Shown here: positions 1 to 6,854 of the stretch, piece after piece
Layout of the letters: each line of letters begins with the position of its first letter
Position numbering within the stretch: the first letter of the stretch is position 1
NCBI GenBank assembly: GCA_031127225.1
Contig: JARIEV010000006.1
Location: 1 to 53,565 of the forward strand
From: Gemmatimonadota bacterium
Lineage (GTDB): Bacteria; Gemmatimonadota; Gemmatimonadetes; Gemmatimonadales; Gemmatimonadaceae
Reading direction: 5' to 3'
DNA length: 53,565 nucleotides
Notes under the pieces: generated by a model
The model's database searches: none
The model's input: only the letters and a program-made list of their open reading frames with translations
What the model was told of the DNA's origin: nothing
Program-made: the position numbers and the translations under genes

Positions 1-237
1 CCCCGCCTGCGGCACCGCGTAGTAGCCCTCCAGATGTGCGTGCGTGTTCGGCGCGATGTATGCCACGCGATCCGCCGGGGCCACCCCCAGCGTCTGCAAC
101 GCCTGCGACCAGCGATCGCACCGCTCCAGAAACTCGGCGTACGTCCACCGCTGATCGCCATCCACCACGGCCTCGCGGTCACCGTACAGCGCACGCGCAC
201 GACGGGCAAAGTCCATCGGAGTCAGCGGAACCTGCAT
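1..237 (-). CDS. Acyl-CoA synthetase / AMP-dependent ligase, N-terminal part (cut by window edge)
   Basis: This is the first 79 codons of a leftward gene that leaves the window. The peptide reads MQVPLTPMDFARRARALYGD at its start, then DGDQRWTYAEFLERCDRW and GVAPADRVAYIAPNTHAH. That is the usual N-terminal layout of fatty-acid or medium-chain acyl-CoA ligases, which activate a carboxylate through an acyl-adenylate and load it onto CoA. The ATP-binding P-loop and the remaining motifs lie outside the window, so the substrate cannot be judged. The chosen ATG matches the family N-terminus. An in-frame ATG 18 codons upstream (position 291) is possible and sits just after a TACAAT hexamer, which would make a nearly leaderless transcript. 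Confidence 0.8.
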   Translation of the reverse strand, partial: MQVPLTPMDFARRARALYGDREAVVDGDQRWTYAEFLERCDRWSQALQTLGVAPADRVAYIAPNTHAHLEGYYAVPQAG

Positions 238-424
238 GGTGGCACCTACGGAAAAGGGGATGACGGCACCGGTCCCGGCCGGCGTGGTCATCCCGATTGT
301 ACGGCACGCGTCGCACCCGTCGCAACCCGCGCCATGCCCATCACAGCCACTCCCCCGGAAACGCGTCCATCACGCACCGCCTGCACGCCTACGCCGCGCG
401 CAGGCTGATCACCCGCGAGATGTC
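238..424. other. Intergenic region with short gene-end remnant
   Basis: No gene is visible here. Positions 341-380 read on the minus strand as the tail of a protein, DAFPGEWL followed by TGA. They match 1309-1348 at 36 of 40 positions, so they look like a leftover of a duplicated gene end. A short stretch near 389-403 also resembles the 3' end of the EamA gene at 2668. The leftward promoter of the acyl-CoA ligase probably lies near 292-310. Confidence 0.4.
341..380 (-). repeat. Dispersed repeat, copy 1 (remnant of a protein C-terminus)
   Basis: This 40-bp stretch is repeated at 1309-1348 with four mismatches. Read leftward, both copies keep the same frame and end in DAFPGEWL-stop, so the similarity probably comes from a coding 3' end and not from a structural element. 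No full gene with this tail is present in the window. Confidence 0.5.
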
Positions 425-1150
425 TCAGGAACGGATATGACGCCGTCTCGCTCCTGCACCCAAGATGAGCAGTGGCAGTGCCAACAGGATAGCTACCGCT
501 GGTTCCGGTACAAGAACTGCCGCCTGACCAGTAAGGCGTTCAACCAGCAGGCCGTCCGCGTATCCAGTTCCGGCAACGGCAAAGTCGAGATGATTGAGTC
601 CCGCGATGAACCCGACTGGTGTGTTGAACGAGTGCAGATTCGAAAAAAGGCCTGGTCCATCGAACTGGGCAATCTGCGCTCCATTCAGAAAGATGCTGAA
701 GAAGTCGTCGGCCGCGGCGTAGCCGCTCATGGTTGCCGTGGTGTGGTCCAACCCTGTGAGATCGAACGACAACCGGAAGATGTACGTGACGTCACGCGAG
801 GAGGCGGCCTTGTCGAACCAGATCCAGCAACTGTTTGCCGACACATACCACGTGTCGAGGCCTGTGCACGGTCCATTGTTCCGGTCCACCACGGCTGGCG
901 CGAGGGTCGGAGTGAAGGCCGTGGGAAGGCCTGCCGGTCCCGACGGATAGTAGTAGTTTTGCCGCGAGATAATTTGGTAATGCGGATCGAGTGCGTTTTC
1001 AGCCAGCAGGCGCTGCCCGCTGGCATCCACCCCCGTGCCGAACAGACCGGGGATATCGACCAACCCCGTCTGAGCGGAGAGTGAGGATGCGCCACTGCCG
1101 CTTATCAGGGCGGTAGCGAGCGACAGGCAGGTGATGAGACGCGTACGCAT
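425..1150 (-). CDS. PEP-CTERM sorting domain protein 1
   Basis: This is a 241-residue secreted protein. Residues 1-27 form a Sec signal peptide ending near SLSAQ. The middle contains FRLSFDLTGLDHTTATMSG and a DDFFSIFLNG stretch, a pattern common in PEP-CTERM extracellular proteins. The C-terminus has VPEP, a hydrophobic helix (AVAILLALPLLILGAG) and the basic tail ARRRHIRS, which together form the exosortase sorting signal. Such proteins are exported, cut by an exosortase and often linked to exopolysaccharide or biofilm matrix. No exosortase or EPS gene lies in the window, so the partner is elsewhere. Two cysteines (PC and SCW) could form a disulfide. The ATG at 1150 has a weak purine-rich site upstream. 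The binding target is unknown. Confidence 0.85.
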   Translation of the reverse strand: MRTRLITCLSLATALISGSGASSLSAQTGLVDIPGLFGTGVDASGQRLLAENALDPHYQIISRQNYYYPSGPAGLPTAFTPTLAPAVVDRNNGPCTGLDTWYVSANSCWIWFDKAASSRDVTYIFRLSFDLTGLDHTTATMSGYAAADDFFSIFLNGAQIAQFDGPGLFSNLHSFNTPVGFIAGLNHLDFAVAGTGYADGLLVERLTGQAAVLVPEPAVAILLALPLLILGAGARRRHIRS

Positions 1151-1308
1151 AGCGAATCCCTTTTTGTGAGTTCGACCCGATACAGCACGGCAACCGATTT
1201 GACGGTGCCTCGAAGCTTTCGTCAGAATGCAATCCTGCCGTCAAAAGACCGTTAAATGTGACTAGGCTAGAATGGCATGGGGAGCACCGGCGACAGCCCG
1301 CGCCCCCC

Positions 1309-1348
1309 TCACAGCCACTCGCCCGGAAACGCGTCCTTCAAGAACCGC
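1309..1348 (-). repeat. Dispersed repeat, copy 2 (remnant of a protein C-terminus)
   Basis: This is the partner of 341-380. On the minus strand it extends further back in frame as VFMRFLKDAFPGEWL followed by TGA, so more of the ancestral C-terminus survives here than in copy 1. The reading frame does not continue into a full gene: 24 bases farther right the 151-bp repeat begins, with its own unrelated gene end in the opposite direction. Confidence 0.5.
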
Positions 1349-1371
1349 ATAAACACCTTCGCGCGCGCGCT

Positions 1372-1522
1372 CGCGCCTATGCGGAGTTCGCCGCCGCCAC
1401 GCTGGCGCACTGGCAGGGCTGATCGCACCACCGGACACACCGCATCGTCGCGCAAAAAACTCCCCCGTGAACGCACAACCCGAGGCATCGGTCGCGTTCA
1501 CAGGGGAGTTGACGCATGGTGC
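1372..1522. repeat. 151-bp direct repeat, left copy
   Basis: It is identical to 2505-2655 except for one base (G at 1390, A at 2523). Read rightward, its first third encodes a protein tail, RAYAEFAAATLAHWQG followed by TGA, with no gene body in front of it. Its last third is a 17-bp stem hairpin. Just beyond it, 1524-1545 resembles the very end of the EamA transporter gene (reads leftward as ATVRAA-stop, against ARVRAA-stop at the true gene). The copy therefore looks like a duplicated junction between two converging gene ends. Confidence 0.9.
1454..1510 (-). terminator. Hairpin terminator in left 151-bp repeat
   Basis: The 17-bp arms at 1458-1474 and 1494-1510 pair with one mismatch around a 19-nt loop. 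Read leftward, the stem is followed directly by a run of six T. This is a typical intrinsic terminator for leftward transcription. The gene it would have served is now only a remnant here. Confidence 0.7.
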
Positions 1523-1792
1523 TTACGCCGCACGCACCGTAGCCGCCGCGAAGTGGCGTCCGGGATACCGCGCGAAAGCCGTCACAACGCGCGACTGCGG
1601 TCACGCACCGATCGTGCGAAGCACGACGCGATCACACAAATGGGGAATTCGCTCGGAAGTCCGGACGCCAAGACACGACACTGTCACGCAACCGGCTGTT
1701 TTACGGTGGATTTATGTGTGAGGCGTAGAGTAGCGTGGGGCCAGTGGTAGACATGGTCCGTAATGCTGCGCTCACTCCACCCGACCGACACA

Positions 1793-2494
1793 ATGCCCAC
1801 CAATCGATGCGTTTTCTCCCTGCTCACATTCCTGACACTTGTCGCGACACCAATGCTGGCCGACGCGCAACAGCCCTTGGCGGGCGGTGATTGGACGCAA
1901 GTCGGGAACATGGTCGCCGACGGCAATCTGTTTAACGGCAATTGCAACTTGGATCTTTCCGGCGCATGCACGTTCGACAGCGCTACGGACTATTGGCATC
2001 CCATGGCCAACGCCAATCAGATCCTCTTTATCACTGGCGATCGTCAGTATTGGGGACAAGCGTGGTACGGCGATGTAAGGAGCATCATTCAGGGTGCTAC
2101 GGGAGACTTCACTCCCAACCTCACGTGGATTGATGCGGGCCGGGGGGGCGTTTCGGTAGGCGCCATCACCGGCAATGTGCTCTTTCGGCTTGGGGTTTGG
2201 GGGAGTCCGCCCGAAGATCCGTGGGTCACACTCGAAGGGCCGCACTGCGCCAACATCAGCACGTCGGCGCCTTGTTCTGAGATCGTCTGGGGAGAAAACG
2301 CCTACCCACGGTTGGATGGAAACTCGCATACGTTCCTGCAGATGAACCACGGCGGCCTCGAAGTCTGGGCGCGTGAATACAACGCATCACAGACCGTCGT
2401 CCCCGAGCCCTCCACGATCGCACTCGTCGCCGCCGGTTTGCTCGGCCTCGGATGGCGAAACCATCGCCTTCGTCGCTGGGCCGTCAACGTGTGA
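1793..2494 (+). CDS. PEP-CTERM sorting domain protein 2, between direct repeats
   Basis: This 233-residue secreted protein begins MPTNRCVFSLLTFLTLVATP and has a signal peptide cut near ADAQQ. The C-terminus carries VVPEPSTIALVAAGLLGLGW and the basic tail RNHRLRR, a complete PEP-CTERM exosortase signal. The body has six cysteines or more in a short span (GNCNLDLSGACTF, HCANI, APCSE), which suggests disulfides outside the cell. It shares no clear body homology with PEP-CTERM protein 1. An in-frame ATG at 1763 would add ten polar residues before the signal peptide and is less likely. The stop is only 10 bp from the right copy of a 151-bp direct repeat; the left copy ends 270 bp before the start. 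The gene looks like inserted cargo. Function unknown. Confidence 0.85.
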   Translation: MPTNRCVFSLLTFLTLVATPMLADAQQPLAGGDWTQVGNMVADGNLFNGNCNLDLSGACTFDSATDYWHPMANANQILFITGDRQYWGQAWYGDVRSIIQGATGDFTPNLTWIDAGRGGVSVGAITGNVLFRLGVWGSPPEDPWVTLEGPHCANISTSAPCSEIVWGENAYPRLDGNSHTFLQMNHGGLEVWAREYNASQTVVPEPSTIALVAAGLLGLGWRNHRLRRWAVNV

Positions 2495-2504
2495 GCAAAG
2501 CTCG

Positions 2505-2655
2505 CGCGCCTATGCGGAGTTCACCGCCGCCACGCTGGCGCACTGGCAGGGCTGATCGCACCACCGGACACACCGCATCGTCGCGCAAAAAACTCCCCCG
2601 TGAACGCACAACCCGAGGCATCGGTCGCGTTCACAGGGGAGTTGACGCATGGTGC
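2505..2655. repeat. 151-bp direct repeat, right copy
   Basis: This copy matches 1372-1522 at 150 of 151 positions with an offset of 1133 bp. It again holds the orphan tail AYAEFTAATLAHWQG-stop reading rightward and the 17-bp hairpin. Here it adjoins an intact EamA gene, whose stop is 12 bp farther right, so this copy is likely to be the original or functional context for the terminator. The near-perfect identity points to recent duplication or continuing recombination. Confidence 0.9.
2587..2643 (-). terminator. Intrinsic terminator of the EamA transporter gene
   Basis: It is the same hairpin as at 1454-1510 (arms 2591-2607 and 2627-2643, T-run at the leftward end). It lies 25 bp past the leftward EamA stop codon, the normal place for a factor-independent terminator of the STAS-EamA unit. 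Confidence 0.75.
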
Positions 2656-2667
2656 CTGTGAATCTCC

Positions 2668-3591
2668 CTACGCCGCGCGCACCCTGGCCGACGGCCGATA
2701 GTTGATGAGCAGGATGCCCGCGCCCACGAGCAGGCACGACACCACGATCCGCGCGCCCAGCGGTTCGCCGAGCAGCAGCCGACCGATGGCCAGGCCGAAG
2801 ATCGGCGTGAGAAAGGAAAAGCTGGCCACCGTGGTGGGTGCGTACACCGAGAGCAGCCACAGGAACGTGATGAAGCCGCCCGACACGACCACCACGCCCT
2901 GAATGAGCAGGGCCACAATGTGCATAGGCTGCAATGCACGAATCAGCGGGCCGAACGCCGGCGACACCGCGAGAAGGATCGGCGCCGACACGAGCACCAT
3001 CCAGAACAGCTGCTGCTCGGCACCCGCCTCCGCCATCACCGGCCGACGCGCGATGACCGTCTGCGCCGCCCATCCAAGCGCGGCGCCGAGTGCGAGCAGG
3101 TCACCCGCCACACTGGCCCCGGCAGCCGCCTCGCCGCGCGTGAACAGCGCCGCCACGGTACCCGCGAACGCCATCGCCAGACCCACGCCCTTCGTGAGCG
3201 TCATCCGATCGCCCGGCAGCCAGACGTGCGACATCAGCGCCAGCCACACCGGCATCGAGTAGAAGATGATCGACGCGTGACTGACCGTCGTGAGATCGAG
3301 CGCGAGAAAGAGGCACAGGAACTCGCCCGCAAAGAATAGCCCCATCAGCGTCCCTTCCCGCGCGACCGCACGGCTGGCTCCCGTGAGCCGGCCGCGCCGC
3401 CAGAGCCACAGTCCGACGCACACCGCGGCCACCGCGGAGCGGAGTCCGGCCGCGAACACCGGTTGCAACCCCACGTTGGTCTGCTTGATGAGCACCTGGT
3501 TGAACGCCAGCAGCAGCATCACCGCCACCAGCGATGCACCACCGAACAGGTCCAATCCCTTGGGACCGTTGGCACCACGCGGAGCACCCAC
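2668..3591 (-). CDS. EamA/DMT-family membrane transporter
   Basis: This 307-residue protein has about ten hydrophobic helices arranged as two similar EamA halves. Half 1 starts at ASLVAVMLLLAFNQVLIKQT and contains TTVSHASIIFYSMPVWLAL. Half 2 starts at AGDLLALGAALGWAAQTVIA and contains YAPTTVASFSFLTPIFGLAI followed by LLLGEPLG. These are standard drug/metabolite-transporter signatures; family members export or take up amino acids, nucleosides or other small metabolites across the inner membrane. The substrate cannot be predicted. The start is GTG at 3591, 11 bp after the stop of the STAS gene, so the two are probably co-transcribed. A strong hairpin follows the stop. Confidence 0.88.
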   Translation of the reverse strand: MGAPRGANGPKGLDLFGGASLVAVMLLLAFNQVLIKQTNVGLQPVFAAGLRSAVAAVCVGLWLWRRGRLTGASRAVAREGTLMGLFFAGEFLCLFLALDLTTVSHASIIFYSMPVWLALMSHVWLPGDRMTLTKGVGLAMAFAGTVAALFTRGEAAAGASVAGDLLALGAALGWAAQTVIARRPVMAEAGAEQQLFWMVLVSAPILLAVSPAFGPLIRALQPMHIVALLIQGVVVVSGGFITFLWLLSVYAPTTVASFSFLTPIFGLAIGRLLLGEPLGARIVVSCLLVGAGILLINYRPSARVRAA

Positions 3592-3602
3592 GGGGCCGCG
3601 CC

Positions 3603-4358
3603 TCAGCTCAGCTGCGACTGCTCGTGGAGACGGTCGTACACATGGCTGGCCTCCACGATCTTGCCGTCGTGCAGACGGTAGAACGACATGTACGGCGTCG
3701 TCATCGACCGTCCATCGGCGTAGGTGTGGGTCGAGATATTGTGCACCGCCACCATGTCGCCCTCGGCGATCATGGACTGGATCACGATCTCGATGTCCTT
3801 GCTCGCGTTCAACTGCTTCAGGTAGTCGCTGTATTCAGTCGCCGACGCGAATTCGTGTCCGCCCCGTTGCACGTCCAGGCTGGGCGTGTGCGTAGTCGTC
3901 ATGCCGTCGAACGTGACCGCCGAGAGCTCCGCGAACTGCTGAAACTGGATCGCCATGAGAAACTGGAGCACCGCTTCCTTGTTACGCTGCTGCAGCGACG
4001 CCGGCTCCGGCACGTCCTTGGCCACCTGCACCGCACGCGCGAAATACGCGTCCTGCGACGCGTGCAGATCGAGATGTGTGCTCAACCCCGAGATGTCAAA
4101 GACCTGACGCAGCGCGGGCTGCACGCCACAGCAGCTCAACTGCCTGCCCGCCGCCCGCCGAGCCTTGAGCGCCGCCAACAGCACGCGCAGGCCGGCGCTG
4201 CTCATATAGTCCACGTCCTGCAGGTCGATCAGAAGATTCGAGCGCGCATCGTCGGCGGCCGGGAGGCACGCCTCGAGCGCACCCGCGTTCCGGCTGTCGA
4301 TGCGTCCTTCAGCGCGAACGATGATCGTCCCGCCGCGGCGTGATGTCTGGAAACTCAT
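3603..4358 (-). CDS. STAS-domain anti-sigma antagonist fused to a SnoaL/NTF2-like domain
   Basis: This 251-residue protein has two parts. Residues 1-105 are a STAS domain of the SpoIIAA/RsbV type (GGTIIVRAEGRIDSRNAGAL and LIDLQDVDYMSSAGLRVLL), with the conserved SSAGL loop at 53-57 where the regulatory phosphoserine lies in relatives. Residues 120-245 look like a SnoaL or NTF2-like cone fold (RNKEAVLQFLMAIQ, MVAVHNISTHTYADG, YMSFYRLHDGKIVEASHVYD). STAS proteins bind an anti-sigma kinase and release a sigma factor; the second domain could sense a small ligand. No RsbW-type kinase lies nearby, so the partner is unknown. The ATG has GAGGAGC just upstream. It is cotranscribed with the EamA gene. 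Confidence 0.8.
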   Translation of the reverse strand: MSFQTSRRGGTIIVRAEGRIDSRNAGALEACLPAADDARSNLLIDLQDVDYMSSAGLRVLLAALKARRAAGRQLSCCGVQPALRQVFDISGLSTHLDLHASQDAYFARAVQVAKDVPEPASLQQRNKEAVLQFLMAIQFQQFAELSAVTFDGMTTTHTPSLDVQRGGHEFASATEYSDYLKQLNASKDIEIVIQSMIAEGDMVAVHNISTHTYADGRSMTTPYMSFYRLHDGKIVEASHVYDRLHEQSQLS

Positions 4359-4592
4359 GTCAGCTCCTCACCTTCAGTAAGTGGAGCGCGGAAGTTATGG
4401 CGCACGGTGCAGCTCGCAAAGCGGGAGTATTCTGATGGAGTAGTACACACCCGTCGCGTCCACAGCCCCGATGGAATGAGATCCAGACGGTCGTTGTCCA
4501 ATGCCGAGCCCCACCCGGCCGACAGGTACACCGGGCGCCGGGGACGATACGGGCGGCATGGGTCACGACACATTCATCAAGGCGGGGAGAGG
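4359..4592. promoter_or_regulatory. Divergent intergenic region between STAS gene and multicopper oxidase
   Basis: No gene is seen. The region must carry divergent promoters for the leftward STAS-EamA unit and the rightward oxidase. TATTCT at 4427-4432 is a possible rightward -10, without a clear -35. The oxidase frame stays open upstream, but those codons give arginine-rich, non-signal sequence, so they are not coding. Confidence 0.3.
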
Positions 4593-6107
4593 ATGGCGAT
4601 CATCAGGCGGTCTTTTACGTGGTTCACGGTGGTCGCGCTCACGGGGGTAGGGTTGTTCGCCTGCACCGCCGATGAGGCGACAAGCACCGCGCCGGTCATC
4701 ACCGAGCCGACCGGCACGCCCGGGTACAACGCGCTCTGGCTTCCTCCCGTCCTCTCCGGAACCACGTTCAACCTGACGTTGGCCAAGTCCACCAAGCAGT
4801 ACCGCACTGGTGCCGCCACGAATACGTACGGGTACAACGGCAGCAGCTTCTGGGGGCCCACCCTGATCATGAACAAGGGGGATTCCGTCACGCTGAACGT
4901 GACGAACACCCTCACGGATCAGACCACCACACACTGGCACGGCTTTCACATCGCCCCCGAGATGGACGGGGGCCCGCATCAGGTGGTGGCCCCGGGCGCC
5001 ACGTGGTCGCCCACCTTCCGGGTGCGCAACAACGCGGCCACCTATTGGTATCACCCGCACCTCCACGAAAAGACGTACGAGCAGCTGACGATGGGGGCCG
5101 GTGGACTCATCATCATCCGCGATCCCGCGGAAGCCGCCCTCGCGCTGCCGCGGAGCTACGGTGTGGATGACATCCCGCTGGTGTTCTCGAGCCGTCGGTT
5201 TCTGAGCTCCAATCAGTTCGCCAAAGACATCAAAGTCACGACGTACGGTGACTACATGCTCACCAACGGGACCGAGAAGGCCATGGTCACGATGCCCAAG
5301 CAGGTCGTCCGCTTGCGGCTGCTCAACGCCGAAATCGAGCGGGGGCTGAACATCGGCCTCAGCGACAATCGCCCATTCTCCGTGATCACCAACGACGGCG
5401 GTCTGCTCGACGCGCCGGTGGTGGTAACGCGGGTGGTCATGATGCCGGGCGAGCGCGTGGAGATTCTCGTGGATCTCAGCAAGGATGCCGTCGGGGCGTC
5501 GCTCGACCTGATGGCGTACAACGCCGGGCAGAGCTTCGGCTTCCCCGGGCAAGAAGGGAATCCCGTCCAGCCCGACGGCACGGCGGGGCGCATCAACAGC
5601 AGCCTGCTCAACAACACCGATTTCCCGATGTTGCGCATGGCCGTCGGTGCCGCCACGGCAAGCGCCATCACCAGTGTGCCGTCAACGCTGGTTGCCAACC
5701 GGTACTGGACCACGGCCGACGTCACCAACAGCCGCACCGTCACCATCACGGGCGGGCAACCCGGATCGGGGTTCTCATTCGACGGGAAGAGCTTCAGCCA
5801 CACGCTGATCAATCACACCATCAAGCTCAACGCGGTCGAGAAGTGGACGGTCGTGAACAACAACGTCTTCGGCCACGCCATCCACCTGCACGACGTGCAG
5901 TTCAAGATCATCTCGCGGAGCAACGGCCCGGTCGCCCCGTACGAGTCCGGGTGGAAGGACACCTTCTACCTCCCGCTCGGCACCACCGCCGTCGTACTGG
6001 CCAAATTCGAGGATTTCACCACCACCGCGAACGCCTACATGTTCCACTGCCACTTCTCGAACCACGAAGACGAAGGGATGATGGGACAGTTCACGGTGGT
6101 GCCGTAG
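4593..6107 (+). CDS. Multicopper oxidase lipoprotein (laccase/CueO-like)
   Basis: This is a 504-residue protein. The N-terminus (MAIIRRSFTWFTVVALTGVG) ends in the lipobox LFAC with Cys24, so it is probably a membrane-anchored periplasmic lipoprotein. Copper sites are complete: HWHG at 114-117, WYHPHLH, HAIHLHDVQF, and HCHFSNHEDEGMM beginning at His485. Cys486 is the type 1 ligand and Met496 the likely axial ligand. Such enzymes oxidise phenols or Cu(I)/Fe(II)/Mn(II) and reduce O2 to water. A Met-rich CueO-type insert is absent, so cuprous oxidase activity is not specifically supported. The ATG at 4593 is preceded by GGGGAGAGG. No copper-export gene is adjacent. Confidence 0.92.
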   Translation: MAIIRRSFTWFTVVALTGVGLFACTADEATSTAPVITEPTGTPGYNALWLPPVLSGTTFNLTLAKSTKQYRTGAATNTYGYNGSSFWGPTLIMNKGDSVTLNVTNTLTDQTTTHWHGFHIAPEMDGGPHQVVAPGATWSPTFRVRNNAATYWYHPHLHEKTYEQLTMGAGGLIIIRDPAEAALALPRSYGVDDIPLVFSSRRFLSSNQFAKDIKVTTYGDYMLTNGTEKAMVTMPKQVVRLRLLNAEIERGLNIGLSDNRPFSVITNDGGLLDAPVVVTRVVMMPGERVEILVDLSKDAVGASLDLMAYNAGQSFGFPGQEGNPVQPDGTAGRINSSLLNNTDFPMLRMAVGAATASAITSVPSTLVANRYWTTADVTNSRTVTITGGQPGSGFSFDGKSFSHTLINHTIKLNAVEKWTVVNNNVFGHAIHLHDVQFKIISRSNGPVAPYESGWKDTFYLPLGTTAVVLAKFEDFTTTANAYMFHCHFSNHEDEGMMGQFTVVP

Positions 6108-6271
6108 GAGAGCGGCGGACGCGGCGAGGCCGCCCGGCATATCTGGGCGCCGCGCTGACGCTGGACCTTCAACCACGCACACCCCAATATGGTGGGCAGC
6201 AGCTTCGCCACCGCTTGCACGTCGGGTGAGTTCTCGTGCCTCGCGACGCCTCGGCCTGTCTTGCGCACACC

Positions 6272-6826
6272 ATGAATCGCCTCATCCGACTCGCCCGTCA
6301 CCTGCCGCTCCAGACGGCGCTCCTGCTGGCGCCGATCGCCTGGTGTGCGCATCAAATCGAAGAGAGCTCCGGTGGCTTTCGCGTGTGGCGTGGGCGGCAT
6401 TTTCCCGCCAACAATGCGCTCCCCGGACCGCACGTTTTTGCGATTCTCACCGCGCTTGGTCTCTTGAGTATTCTCTGGTTCACGGTGCGTCGGAGCAAAC
6501 CCACCGCGGCCTTTGCGCTGCTCTTCTTCCTGACCACCCAACTGCATAACGTCGTCTACCATGTCGGGGCCGGCGTGTACGTGGCCGACTACAGCCCCGG
6601 CACGGTCACGGCGGTGATACTGTATCTGCCCATCAATCTGTTTCTACTTTGGCAGGCCATCCGCGAGCAGTGGGTCACCGCGATGGGCGCGGGTGCGCTG
6701 CTACTCGTTTCCGGCGGACTTTATTGGGCCTTTGAACTGATTGGCCCGGTGGTGATCGCACTCGGCTTCGGCGTGGGGGTGACGGCGGTGGCCGTCGCCG
6801 AGCGACGTTCGTCACGTTCCACATAA
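6272..6826 (+). CDS. HXXEE-domain membrane protein
   Basis: This is a 184-residue membrane protein with about five hydrophobic helices. The N-terminal motif AHQIEE (near residues 26-31) fits the HXXEE family, which also has further conserved His and Glu in helices; here TTQLHNVVYHVGAG and YWAFELIG supply them. The family function is unknown, though the polar motif inside the membrane suggests metal binding or a small-molecule role. The start is placed at ATG 6272; a GTG 12 codons upstream is less likely because the hydrophobic N-terminus begins after the ATG. It is 28 bp upstream of the fatty acid hydroxylase-type gene and probably shares its transcript. Confidence 0.75.
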   Translation: MNRLIRLARHLPLQTALLLAPIAWCAHQIEESSGGFRVWRGRHFPANNALPGPHVFAILTALGLLSILWFTVRRSKPTAAFALLFFLTTQLHNVVYHVGAGVYVADYSPGTVTAVILYLPINLFLLWQAIREQWVTAMGAGALLLVSGGLYWAFELIGPVVIALGFGVGVTAVAVAERRSSRST

Positions 6827-6854
6827 TGGATTTCCTGCCTCTGCCCCAACGGTC

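Larger units (their letters stand above)
1151..1792. other. Long intergenic region between two PEP-CTERM genes
   Basis: I see no convincing gene in these 642 bases. The region holds the promoter side of PEP-CTERM gene 1, an inverted repeat (TTTGACGG near 1198 and CCGTCAAAA near 1237), the gene-end remnant at 1309-1348, and the left 151-bp repeat (1372-1522) with its hairpin. After that comes a short stretch resembling the end of the EamA gene (1523-1545), then about 250 bases with no recognisable content that lead into PEP-CTERM gene 2. The small ORFs here have no family features. Confidence 0.6.

Noticed and set aside
236-1084. Rightward ORF of 282 codons over PEP-CTERM gene 1
   Set aside because: It has no signal peptide or recognisable domain, while the leftward frame has a complete signal peptide and PEP-CTERM tail.
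1151-1280. Cyclic di-GMP riboswitch before PEP-CTERM gene 1
   Set aside because: GCAC and CAAA pieces are suggestive, but the conserved core order and the tetraloop-receptor helices could not be found.
1372-2655. The 151-bp repeats as attC sites of an integron cassette
   Set aside because: The hairpin lacks the RYYYAAC and GTTRRRY core pair (the right end reads GTTGACG), the identical segment includes coding tails, and there is no integrase in the window. The hairpin with a T-run reads as a normal terminator.
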